From a virus: 64,000 bases of DNA. A program made the position numbers and the translations under genes. Shown piece after piece: positions 50,693-58,699 of this stretch; position 1 is the first letter of the stretch; each line of letters begins with the position of its first letter. The notes under the pieces were generated by a model, which was given only the letters and a program-made list of their open reading frames with translations, searched no databases and was not told the DNA's origin. The stretch spans positions 34,617 through 98,616 of IMG/VR virus record IMGVR_UViG_3300036981_000255, one strand, 5' to 3'.

Positions 50693-51511
50693 TTAAATTT
50701 CAATATTCAACAAATTCCAAGCTCTCGCCAATCTTGTCAAACCAATTCCAGCGCCAAAACGTGGAAAGAAATCTAAAGACATGAAATCTTCAAGTTCTTT
50801 TTCGACTCTTTCTTTACCGAACAATTCAAATAATTTGTTTGAATATGCGCCATCCGTAATATTGTAGAATAGATTTTTCATTTCTTCTTTATCACAAGAC
50901 CTTTCAGCAGAACCAATGGTTTCTTGACCATACAAAATAACATCAGCTTTATTGAAAATTCCATTGCCTTTGTGTTTCATATTCCAAAAAGGTGATGTAC
51001 GAATTGGAAATTCTTTCAAAAATACGCAAGTTCCTTTTTCTTTCCACAGGCGACTTTCATGTTCATCTTCAATTGTTTCAATGTTTCCATATTCTGCGCA
51101 AACCTCGTCATAAATCGTGTGAACTGGTTTGTCAAATCCAAGGTATTCTAACAATTCGACTTCTAATGCCACAAGGTCTTCAAAAGTGCCTTTAGATTCA
51201 AATTCAAACATTGGAAATATTTTCTCGTGTCTGCCTTCGATTGGTGTTTGTTCGTTACGATAAGAAGTTGAAATACAGAAAACTCCATCCCACGTAGGAT
51301 TTTTCAAGAGTTCGTACTCTAACCACATTTGACCTGTTTGTGGTAAAGCCCAAGTCAAACCATTATATTCAAATGTTGCAACTGAATGTGGATTCTCACA
51401 AGCTGCAAGAATTGATAATCTGCTTTGTGTCGGAACTTCAATGTAATTTTTGGCGAGAAAGAAAGTTCTCAATTTTTGAACTAATTCGTGGTAAGCTTTT
51501 GTTTGTTTCAT
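50693..51511 (-). CDS. AsnRS/AspRS-like class II synthetase core, 272 aa
   Basis: Motif 2: FCISTSYRNEQTPIEGRHEK and PMFEFES (about residues 80-105). Motif 3: FPRFGAGIGLTRLARAW (about 250-266). The ATP site arginines and the catalytic core of class IIb synthetases are kept, but the N-terminal anticodon-binding domain is missing. Such cores either make asparagine (the archaeal AsnRS-like asparagine synthetase) or modify other molecules. It probably does not charge tRNA by itself. Its role in a phage may be metabolic or a modification of a peptide. Confidence 0.78.
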   Translation of the reverse strand: MKQTKAYHELVQKLRTFFLAKNYIEVPTQSRLSILAACENPHSVATFEYNGLTWALPQTGQMWLEYELLKNPTWDGVFCISTSYRNEQTPIEGRHEKIFPMFEFESKGTFEDLVALEVELLEYLGFDKPVHTIYDEVCAEYGNIETIEDEHESRLWKEKGTCVFLKEFPIRTSPFWNMKHKGNGIFNKADVILYGQETIGSAERSCDKEEMKNLFYNITDGAYSNKLFELFGKERVEKELEDFMSLDFFPRFGAGIGLTRLARAWNLLNIEI

Positions 51512-51521
51512 GTTGTTTTAA

Positions 51522-52304
51522 TTATTTGATTTGTGTAATGTTTTTATTTATATTTATTTCATATATTTTACTAATCTTGTTTAAGGGGATTGACTTAGCT
51601 GTTTTAGCATAACCATCGTTTTTATCAACCCAAAATCCATCGCCATCTACAACTTTCACTTCAATTATGTAATTTGGTTTATTTTCAGTTGGTTTATGTT
51701 TATCTGTTGCGAAAGAAGTTGCATAAGATATTGCAGAATTCGGTGTTTTACTATAAACTGTTAAGCCTTGTTCAACTTCATAACCAATATTCATTTCTTG
51801 ATTTGATTTGATGAATCTGTTAGATTCAATAAATTTCATTTCGGCTGAATTAACACCTCTCCATACAGTGTGTAATAATTCTGGAACTTCATAAAATATG
51901 TAATGTTTGAACCTGTTAGTATTAAATTCCGACTCGTCTGAATATAAAAAGGGATATATGGATTCAGGATATAACTCTTCAATTGTTTCATCTAAATTAC
52001 TCCCGACTACTTTTGAACGAACAATGTTTTTGTCAATATTTCCAACTTCTTCTTGAACGTGTTTTATTTCATTTGACTGAACAATCAATTGGATTTTTTT
52101 GCGAATTTCCTTCTTCTTTTCAATCAGATTTTTTGCTTCATCGGAATTTAGATTTGGACTATCTTGTTCAGTTCTGTTTTTTAATAGATAATCCTTCATC
52201 AATTGATTGACATTTTTAAGTTCTAAATTTAATTTGTCTAACTCAAGATTTTCGTTCTCAAACAGTAAATAGTATTGACCTTCATTCAAGATTATTTTTT
52301 TCAT
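51522..52304 (-). CDS. Tagged ADP-ribosyltransferase-like protein, 260 aa
   Basis: MKKIILNEGQYYLLFE at the start is a near-ideal tag. A helical region follows. The last 120 residues read LLHTVWRGVNSAEMKFIESN, TVYSKTPNSAISYATSFA and NYIIEVKVVDGDGFWVDK, the R-G / S-x-x-x-A / E order of phage ART-like domains. It is in tandem with a second tagged ART-like gene. Injection into the host, as with T4 Alt, is inferred. Confidence 0.58.
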   Translation of the reverse strand: MKKIILNEGQYYLLFENENLELDKLNLELKNVNQLMKDYLLKNRTEQDSPNLNSDEAKNLIEKKKEIRKKIQLIVQSNEIKHVQEEVGNIDKNIVRSKVVGSNLDETIEELYPESIYPFLYSDESEFNTNRFKHYIFYEVPELLHTVWRGVNSAEMKFIESNRFIKSNQEMNIGYEVEQGLTVYSKTPNSAISYATSFATDKHKPTENKPNYIIEVKVVDGDGFWVDKNDGYAKTAKSIPLNKISKIYEININKNITQIK

Positions 52305-52330
52305 TTATCTTAGCAATCCAATTGCTTTAT

Positions 52331-52879
52331 TTAAATTTTTTTATTTGGGTTAATTCTAAATACTGAATTAGGTTGATTATGCCCTTCATCCACCCAAATA
52401 GCGTTTAAGCCTAAATTTTCAGCTATTTTAATTGCCATATCGAAATTCACATCTTCTCTGCCATACCCTCTTGGAAGTGGTTCGTGTCTATATATTTTAT
52501 CAGTATCCACTTTAATTTTAGTCAATTCACTTTCCATTCCAGTTCTTGTAAATTCTAAAGCAAACTCTTTTGAAGGGGAATAAAAATTATTACCTTCATT
52601 GTAACCATGTCCACGATATAAGGTTATTATATTTTCAATATTTTTATCTTCATACTGATAAAATATCCAATCTAAGATAGGAACTGTTGTATATTTAACC
52701 GTCACTCCATCGACTTTAATTGATTTAACATTAGACATTTCTTTAATGTTATCAGTTTTTTTAAAGATATGATTTTGAAACTCTTTCTTCTTTTTTAAAG
52801 TTGAAATAATTTTTTCATCCATATCCGATGCCTGTTCAAATAAATTATCAAATTGTTGTTCGTTGATTAATATTCGCAT
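52331..52879 (-). CDS. Tagged ADP-ribosyltransferase-like protein, 182 aa
   Basis: MRILINEQQFDNLFEQASDM bears the tag (L-F-E site). Then IITLYRGHGYNEGNNFYSPS (Arg motif and a Y-S-P-S Ser motif), followed by EFALEFTRTG, PLPRGYGREDVNFD and NAIWVDEGHNQPNSVFRIN. The order R ... S-x-S ... E suits a small ADP-ribosyltransferase. It starts where the upstream gene stops (shared base), so coupling is likely. Confidence 0.58.
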   Translation of the reverse strand: MRILINEQQFDNLFEQASDMDEKIISTLKKKKEFQNHIFKKTDNIKEMSNVKSIKVDGVTVKYTTVPILDWIFYQYEDKNIENIITLYRGHGYNEGNNFYSPSKEFALEFTRTGMESELTKIKVDTDKIYRHEPLPRGYGREDVNFDMAIKIAENLGLNAIWVDEGHNQPNSVFRINPNKKI

Positions 52880-53391
52880 TATTCAAAATCTAGCTCAAAT
52901 TGTTTGTTGGATTGGACACACGTTATTGTATTCCAAAACGCTTTATAACCAAAAAAAAGTTTATCAGATTCTATTTTTTTAGCGTCATTTGACACTTCAA
53001 AATAAATCAACTTTGTTTCATCTAATCTAATGGCAATAATGTCACCATAAGATATTTGTACATCTAATTTTTTCAAATCATCAATTAAAAAGTGAACTTT
53101 CAAATTACCATACTCTTCGTATCTTACCATACCTTTATCAGCAATATACGTTTCATTAGTAGATGATTCTAATTTGAATAAGGCTGGAATTTCTACAGCT
53201 TCATCGTTGTAAATCTCTTGGTCAAAACCTTCATTGTAAACAGCATTAACTTGAGACTTTTCTTTAATAATTTTGATGAAATAAACCTTTGAATCAATGG
53301 AAGCCATGTGTTCACGAGCCATGCCTAAATAGTATTGGTATTCTTCTTCCGAGAAAAATTTTTGATTTCTATTGACTGGCGATAAATCCAT
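52879..53391 (-). CDS. Neck protein gp14-like candidate, 170 aa
   Basis: KVHFLIDDLKKLDVQISYGD then IIAIRLDETKLIYFEVSNDA is like the section of T4-type neck proteins that states a 'GD' turn and 'YFEV'. The first half NAVYNEGFDQEIYNDEAVEI also suits. It is near the gp13-like gene (55624), its usual partner. The assignment is by pattern and context. Confidence 0.5.
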   Translation of the reverse strand: MDLSPVNRNQKFFSEEEYQYYLGMAREHMASIDSKVYFIKIIKEKSQVNAVYNEGFDQEIYNDEAVEIPALFKLESSTNETYIADKGMVRYEEYGNLKVHFLIDDLKKLDVQISYGDIIAIRLDETKLIYFEVSNDAKKIESDKLFFGYKAFWNTITCVQSNKQFELDFE

Positions 53392-53434
53392 TTGATTTTG
53401 TAGTTTTTTTTCGTTATATTAAAGCAACATTTTC

Positions 53435-53442
53435 TATAAATA
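53435..53442 (-). promoter_or_regulatory. TATTTATA / TATAAATA site between divergent genes
   Basis: The minus strand reads ACTATTTATAGAAAA, the same as at 17680; the plus strand reads TATAAATA, 17 bases before the helicase ATG. It could serve the minus gene at 53391 (44 bases away) or the plus helicase gene. Confidence 0.4.
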
Positions 53443-53459
53443 GTACAAAAAATTTCAAA

Positions 53460-55565
53460 ATGCAACAAGAACTGCCTAGTTTCGACACCAAACAATTTGC
53501 CACTTATGATGGTGAAAACCCATTTATTCTCCAATTGATTGAAAGATTTTCAAATGATATAAATTTTAATCTAACGATGTTTGAAAATGAATATCTTGTG
53601 AATAATTTCAAATATAGTGGTTATGGATTTCCAAGGATGCAAATCAATGTTGGTTCTGCCACTGAAAAGCGGATTCAAAAAGAATTTGCTTTAGATAGAG
53701 CAGTTCCTCATGTTTACGTTGATACATTAATTGGCGAAACGGAAGAATGGTATCACACGAGTTGTCGAACACAAAAAGGATTAGTTTATTTTTGGCTGTT
53801 TAAAGTCGAAATTGGCAACCTTTATGAACTTGTGTACACTCATAACAGTCAAATTGATTTTGAAGCCTTGAATGCCCAATTTAACGGTAAAAATCTTATG
53901 ACTCATCAAGAAAGAGCCGTTGATTTTTTGGCATATCATAAGAGATGTTTTTTATTGGATACTGCTGGCAATGGGAAAACTTATTCGTCCATTGCTGCTG
54001 CTATTGCAACCGATTGTCAAAAGATTCTTATTGTATGTCTAAGCGGTTTGAAAAAGAATTGGTCTTTGGAATTGAAAGAATGGTCTGAAACAGCTAAAGT
54101 GATAAGCGGAGAAAATAATTGGTCTGATACACCTTCAAGATTCACAATCATTAATTTCGACATTTTAGCCAACTACCATCAAAAAGGCAAAGGCAAAACA
54201 AGTCTTTTATTAGCAGAAAAATTCGATTGCATTATCGTTGACGAAATACAAAAAATTCGTAAAACAACTTCACAACGAAGTAAAGTGATAGCGGATTTGT
54301 GCGCTTCACAATCAGTTAAATACGTCTGGGGACTTTCAGGGACACCAATTGCAAAAAATGAAGAATTTTTAAACCTTTGTATGAATCTAAACATCAGTAT
54401 CAGCGATTTAATTTACACTCCGAAACATTATCACTATTTGGAATATTCAGTCAAAAATGCCGATTTTATTGAAAGATACTGTTATGGGTTAAGACCAAAA
54501 GGTAATCGTACTTTTTGGGTTAAAGGTAAAAAGGTTGATGGAATAATGCAACATAATAGTAACACCCACGAATTACATCAAAGAACCAAACATTTACAAT
54601 TAAGAAGGCGTACAGAAAATTCAGTCGAAGGATTTCCAGATAAAACAAGAGACAAACTTTGGACTACTTTCACATCAAAAGAACAACAAGAATATAATGA
54701 ACTTTTTGACAATTACTTACAAGTTAAAGGTTTGAATGATGAAGTTGACAAATTGTTTGCATTGAAAATGAAAGAGTTGAAAACAATATTTACAGAAAAT
54801 CAAAAATTCTACGACTTTGAAAAGTATGTCTTTAGATGTGTAAATGACCTCAATAAAATAAAAGACCAAACGACTAGATTTAATGATTCACATGAAAATA
54901 TTGTAAAATCTTATGCCGATAATACGTTGGCAAAGATTGAAAAGATTATAGCCAATTACCGAGAACATATAATTAAATGTGAAAAGTTAGAAAAGGAAGA
55001 AAAAATTGACCAAATAACTAAATTTGAAGTAAAAATACCAAAAGACATTGAGAAAAATCGAGTGTTGATTGAAACAATACTCCTACGTCAATATCTAGCA
55101 ATCAAGAAAGTACCCCACACTGTCAAATTTGTTAAAGATGAAATTGAAGACGGAAACAATGTGATAATTTTTACACATTTCATTGAAGAATTTAATCTTT
55201 TGGCTGCTAATTTTAAATCAAATGGTGTTATGGTTCGTGGTGGGTCAACAGAAAAAAAACAAGCAGCAGTTGACGAATTTATGACGAACCCTAAGAAGAA
55301 TGTTATCATTGGAAATATAACAACACTTGGCACAGGGTTTAATATCACAAAAGCAGATGTTGTTATGTTCAATAGTCCTAATTGGGATGGTAGTGAACAT
55401 GAGCAAGCAGAAAAAAGAGCGTGGCGCATCGGACGTAAAGAATTAGTCAAATGTTATTATCATTTGTTCGATGGTTCAATTGAAGAACGTGTTTTTGACA
55501 TTTCTGAAAATAAAAAGACCAATTCTGAAATTTTCTTAGGCGATGAGAAGTCTACCCCTATTTGA
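53460..55565 (+). CDS. SNF2/UvsW-like DNA helicase, 701 aa
   Basis: Superfamily 2 helicase: LMTHQERAVDFLAYH (Q motif), FLLDTAGNGKTYSS (Walker A near residue 170), CIIVDEIQKIRKTTSQRSKV (DEIQ, motif II, near 260), VWGLSGTPIAKNEEFLN (motif III), and a C-terminal half with VVMFNSPNWDGSEHEQAEKR and RIGRKELVKCYYH (motif VI). The T4 analogue UvsW remodels forks and late recombination intermediates. It is on the plus strand, divergent from the gene at 53391. Confidence 0.82.
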   Translation: MQQELPSFDTKQFATYDGENPFILQLIERFSNDINFNLTMFENEYLVNNFKYSGYGFPRMQINVGSATEKRIQKEFALDRAVPHVYVDTLIGETEEWYHTSCRTQKGLVYFWLFKVEIGNLYELVYTHNSQIDFEALNAQFNGKNLMTHQERAVDFLAYHKRCFLLDTAGNGKTYSSIAAAIATDCQKILIVCLSGLKKNWSLELKEWSETAKVISGENNWSDTPSRFTIINFDILANYHQKGKGKTSLLLAEKFDCIIVDEIQKIRKTTSQRSKVIADLCASQSVKYVWGLSGTPIAKNEEFLNLCMNLNISISDLIYTPKHYHYLEYSVKNADFIERYCYGLRPKGNRTFWVKGKKVDGIMQHNSNTHELHQRTKHLQLRRRTENSVEGFPDKTRDKLWTTFTSKEQQEYNELFDNYLQVKGLNDEVDKLFALKMKELKTIFTENQKFYDFEKYVFRCVNDLNKIKDQTTRFNDSHENIVKSYADNTLAKIEKIIANYREHIIKCEKLEKEEKIDQITKFEVKIPKDIEKNRVLIETILLRQYLAIKKVPHTVKFVKDEIEDGNNVIIFTHFIEEFNLLAANFKSNGVMVRGGSTEKKQAAVDEFMTNPKKNVIIGNITTLGTGFNITKADVVMFNSPNWDGSEHEQAEKRAWRIGRKELVKCYYHLFDGSIEERVFDISENKKTNSEIFLGDEKSTPI

Positions 55566-55603
55566 TATTTGTTTATCTATTTGGCACAATGCAAACATTG
55601 TGC

Positions 55604-55611
55604 TATTTATA
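55604..55611 (+). promoter_or_regulatory. Putative late promoter, plus strand, of the neck gene
   Basis: The coding strand reads GTGCTATTTATATAGAAAAC, 12 bases before the ATG at 55624. Confidence 0.55.
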
Positions 55612-55623
55612 TAGAAAACATTT

Positions 55624-56778
55624 ATGGCAACAACAAATAATCCTTCAGACTGCATCAACAACGAAGAAAAACAGTGTCTTATACAAGATGTTGGAAACCT
55701 TTTAACTGCTGGCATTACCAAACTTGAAATAAGTAGTGCAGCTTGGTGTACGTTTTTAAAATTTGCAGTCGAAGAATATGTAACGCAAATTCAAATGTGG
55801 TTGATTGATAATCAATGGTCATCACTGAATGGCAAAGACGTTACAAAAAATGACATTTGTTTTGCATTAACTCAAAGGTCTATTGACGCTGAACTTCAAT
55901 TTTCTTATGCTTATAGCAAACAAGTGGGTTTGCAATCTCGTGGCAATTATGAATTAAAGAAAGATTACATCATCATTGAAGAAGGTACACAAGTTTATGA
56001 GATTCCAAGAGGTCGAGAAATAAATTCAGTCTTATGGCTCACACCTTCTGATATTGACCATGCGACTTTTTCAAGTCTTGGTTATGGTACAAACCTAAAT
56101 GGAACTGGTGTTGGTGGGTATTCTGGCTTCGGTTATGGTGGAGGTTTAGGTGCAATCAATGGCGCATATTATATAGCTCCTGCTTATGATATTGTTTTAA
56201 GGGCTGCGGATTTTGGATTGAAGAACCGAATTTTAAAATCAGATTTGACTTATAAAATAACAGCAGGGGCAAATGGCACAAGACTTCTTCACTTGTTTTC
56301 TATTCCAAATCATGGGAATGAAATAGGAATTCGTAAGAATTTGTATAAGTGTAAGGTCTGGTATCATTATTACGACACCGAAGATTTGACAGCAGAAGAC
56401 AAAAATAAATGTCTTGAGACTTGTAAAGACATTATAAAATTTCCATCAGACGTTCCACTTCCAAAGACTGATTTTTGTGATTTGAATGAGCCTAGTAAAG
56501 TTTGGGTTCGTAAATTTCTGACGGCTTATGCTAAAGAAGCTCTTGGAAGAGCAAGAGGTAAGTTTAAAGGTGAATTACCATTTCCAGACTCAAATGCAAA
56601 CATGGATTACGAATCACTTTTAGCGGAAGGGAAAGAAGAAAAGGAAAATCTTATTGAAGAACTTAAAACTTGGCTTGAAGGAATGCGAAGTGATAAACAA
56701 TTAGAAAGAAGAGCAGGTGAAGCTGAAAATCTAAATACGATTTTAAGTAAAGTACCTAGTGGTTTTTGGGTAAAATAG
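55624..56778 (+). CDS. 13: Neck protein gp13-like, 384 aa
   Basis: Residues 110-140 read YIIIEEGTQVYEIPRGREIN. Then a Gly-rich loop (GYSGFGYGGGLGAINGAYYI) and DLTYKITAGANGTRLLHLFS follow. The C-terminal third has KEALGRARGKFKGELPFPDS and DYESLLAEGKEEKENLIEEL, the end typical of gp13 neck proteins (T4: a complex with gp14 that closes the head). It is about 25% longer than T4 gp13 (309). A promoter motif precedes it. Confidence 0.72.
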   Translation: MATTNNPSDCINNEEKQCLIQDVGNLLTAGITKLEISSAAWCTFLKFAVEEYVTQIQMWLIDNQWSSLNGKDVTKNDICFALTQRSIDAELQFSYAYSKQVGLQSRGNYELKKDYIIIEEGTQVYEIPRGREINSVLWLTPSDIDHATFSSLGYGTNLNGTGVGGYSGFGYGGGLGAINGAYYIAPAYDIVLRAADFGLKNRILKSDLTYKITAGANGTRLLHLFSIPNHGNEIGIRKNLYKCKVWYHYYDTEDLTAEDKNKCLETCKDIIKFPSDVPLPKTDFCDLNEPSKVWVRKFLTAYAKEALGRARGKFKGELPFPDSNANMDYESLLAEGKEEKENLIEELKTWLEGMRSDKQLERRAGEAENLNTILSKVPSGFWVK

Positions 56779-56784
56779 AGCAAC

Positions 56785-57405
56785 ATGAAAAGAAGAATAT
56801 TAATTAACGAAAATCAATACAATTTTTTATTTGAATCTGATGATTTTGAATTAAAAATCAATACACTTATTAATAGTGGACAATTAGAAAATATAGAACT
56901 TGCGTTTCAACTTATTGAGGGGATGAATTTAGATAAAGAAAAATTCTTTAGCCATTTTCAAGAAACTTTCGATTTTCTTAAACATCATGATAAGATTTCT
57001 GCAAATCCTCTGGATGAAATGACACCTCAAAGTCTTTATGAAATTTTAAATTTAGAAAATTTAGGGTTTCTACAAGACAAATTAATTGAAGGCGTACCTG
57101 AATTATGGTTGCCAAATTTATTCACTCTATACATCGAATTATCCGACCCAAAAACATTACCAAAATTTAGTCATACACCCAAATTAAATACACTTATATT
57201 AAGCAATAACGAACTGGACACAATACCTTTTTGGGATATTCAATCCTTGAAATTTTTATCCGTAGCTAACAATAATTTGTCCGATGTTTCAGTGTTTAAA
57301 AAATTAACAAATTTAACTGAATTAGATGTGTCAAAAAACTATTTTAAACATTCTCAAGCAATAGAGTTACAACAAATGTTACCCAATACTATAATCAGAT
57401 TCTAA
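56785..57405 (+). CDS. Tagged leucine-rich-repeat protein, 206 aa
   Basis: MKRRILINENQYNFLFESDD is the tag. A region like the Bacteroidota LRR opening (LINSGQLENIELAFQLIEGM) follows. Repeats are short: LNTLILSNNELDTIPFWD, LKFLSVANNNLSDVSVFK and LTELDVSKN. A protein-binding effector, packed in the head and injected, is a likely reading. It is 6 bases after the neck gene. Confidence 0.68.
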   Translation: MKRRILINENQYNFLFESDDFELKINTLINSGQLENIELAFQLIEGMNLDKEKFFSHFQETFDFLKHHDKISANPLDEMTPQSLYEILNLENLGFLQDKLIEGVPELWLPNLFTLYIELSDPKTLPKFSHTPKLNTLILSNNELDTIPFWDIQSLKFLSVANNNLSDVSVFKKLTNLTELDVSKNYFKHSQAIELQQMLPNTIIRF

Positions 57406-58221
57406 ATGAAAAAACAAATTATATTAAACGAAAATCAATATAGAGTTTTATTTGAATCTGATGATTTTTCACTTCAATTAAAGAACTTGAAAAAATTACT
57501 TGAATCAGGTCAAGAAGAAAATATTGAACTTGCATTTCAACTTGGTGAAGGAATGGAATCTTATGTGCCAAATTTTAATATGGGCAGATATATATTGAGT
57601 AATTATGGAACTCTTATTAAAATGATTTTAGGTTATATGCCAAAAGGTAATGTAGGAACTTGGCACAATGAAGAAATTTACACTTACGTTGTAAAATCTT
57701 TTATTATGTTATTTAGCTCAAAAGAATTAAAATTGTTTAGAAAAGGTTTAACAAAATTTCCAGACGATATATCAAAATTACAACATATTGAATTATTAGA
57801 TTTAAGTGACAATCAATTGACATTCTTGCCAGAATCAATTGGATTATTAAAAAATTTAAGTCGTTTAAATTTAAGTGATAATAAAATATCTGAACTACCA
57901 AGCTCAATGAAAAATATGAGCAATTTGAGAGCAATTTCTTTATCCAATAATGAAATGTACCAGTTACCAAAAAATCTATTGGAATTTACACAGTTGGAAT
58001 TTTTGGATATATCATATAATAATTTTTTACACCTACCACAAGATATTGACAAATTGGCTAATTTAGAAATACTTTTTGCCAATGATAATAAACTGTCAAC
58101 AATTCCACACTCTTTATCTAATATCAAATCTTGGACACTTCTAGATTTTAAGTATAATCACATACTACCATCCGAACAACGTGAATTGCAACAATTATTT
58201 AAAGTTAAAATTGATTTTTAA
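57406..58221 (+). CDS. Tagged leucine-rich-repeat protein, 271 aa
   Basis: MKKQIILNENQYRVLFESDD is the tag, and the first 50 residues resemble those of the gene directly upstream, so the pair is a tandem duplication followed by divergence. Repeats at about residues 120-255: IELLDLSDNQLTFLPESIG, LSRLNLSDNKISELPSSM, LRAISLSNNEMYQLPKNL. The two genes abut without a gap. Same role as the neighbour is inferred. Confidence 0.7.
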   Translation: MKKQIILNENQYRVLFESDDFSLQLKNLKKLLESGQEENIELAFQLGEGMESYVPNFNMGRYILSNYGTLIKMILGYMPKGNVGTWHNEEIYTYVVKSFIMLFSSKELKLFRKGLTKFPDDISKLQHIELLDLSDNQLTFLPESIGLLKNLSRLNLSDNKISELPSSMKNMSNLRAISLSNNEMYQLPKNLLEFTQLEFLDISYNNFLHLPQDIDKLANLEILFANDNKLSTIPHSLSNIKSWTLLDFKYNHILPSEQRELQQLFKVKIDF

Positions 58222-58224
58222 AAT

Positions 58225-58276
58225 CAAACAAAAGACACTAATTAAAATCTAGCGTCTTTTGTTTGGTTTTTTTTTA
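58225..58276. terminator. Bidirectional rho-independent terminator
   Basis: Perfect 12-base arms CAAACAAAAGAC and GTCTTTTGTTTG are followed by a run of T on the plus strand, between convergent genes. It ends the plus-strand helicase/neck/LRR block. Confidence 0.88.
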
Positions 58277-58684
58277 ATCATGTAACGTTTCCCAAAATTC
58301 ATTGTAACTAGATTTTTGAGTTGTTACTAACTCTGGATTGTGAGAATTAAACATATTCTTAATATTAATTCCTGCAATCATTGTATTTGAGCCAAAACCC
58401 ATAGCTACAATTTCTGCCCAGTCTTTGTCAAATTCTTCTTGACTCATGTTATCTAGCAATGCTTTTAACTGTTGAGCCATTTCAGATTTTGGTTCTTTGT
58501 TTTCGTTTTCCATTTTAGGCACTCCACATGCTTTACCATATACATGTGATTGAAAGTCAATAAATCTAGCGTAATTTTCCAAGTCAGTTAACGAATCATC
58601 ACATTGGAAATTAAGCAATTCTTTATCAACTTTCGCAAAAAATAGTTTTCTAGCGATTCTTTCTTGTTCGTTTTCAGTTTCCAT
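58274..58684 (-). CDS. Unknown protein, 136 aa
   Basis: Charged protein (METENEQERIARKLFFAKVD ... MSQEEFDKDWAEIVAMGFGS). It follows the DNA polymerase stop by 15 bases. No known family; the place beside the polymerase suggests a DNA-replication-related or early protein. Confidence 0.6.
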   Translation of the reverse strand: METENEQERIARKLFFAKVDKELLNFQCDDSLTDLENYARFIDFQSHVYGKACGVPKMENENKEPKSEMAQQLKALLDNMSQEEFDKDWAEIVAMGFGSNTMIAGINIKNMFNSHNPELVTTQKSSYNEFWETLHD

Positions 58685-58699
58685 TTTTAAATGTTTGTT

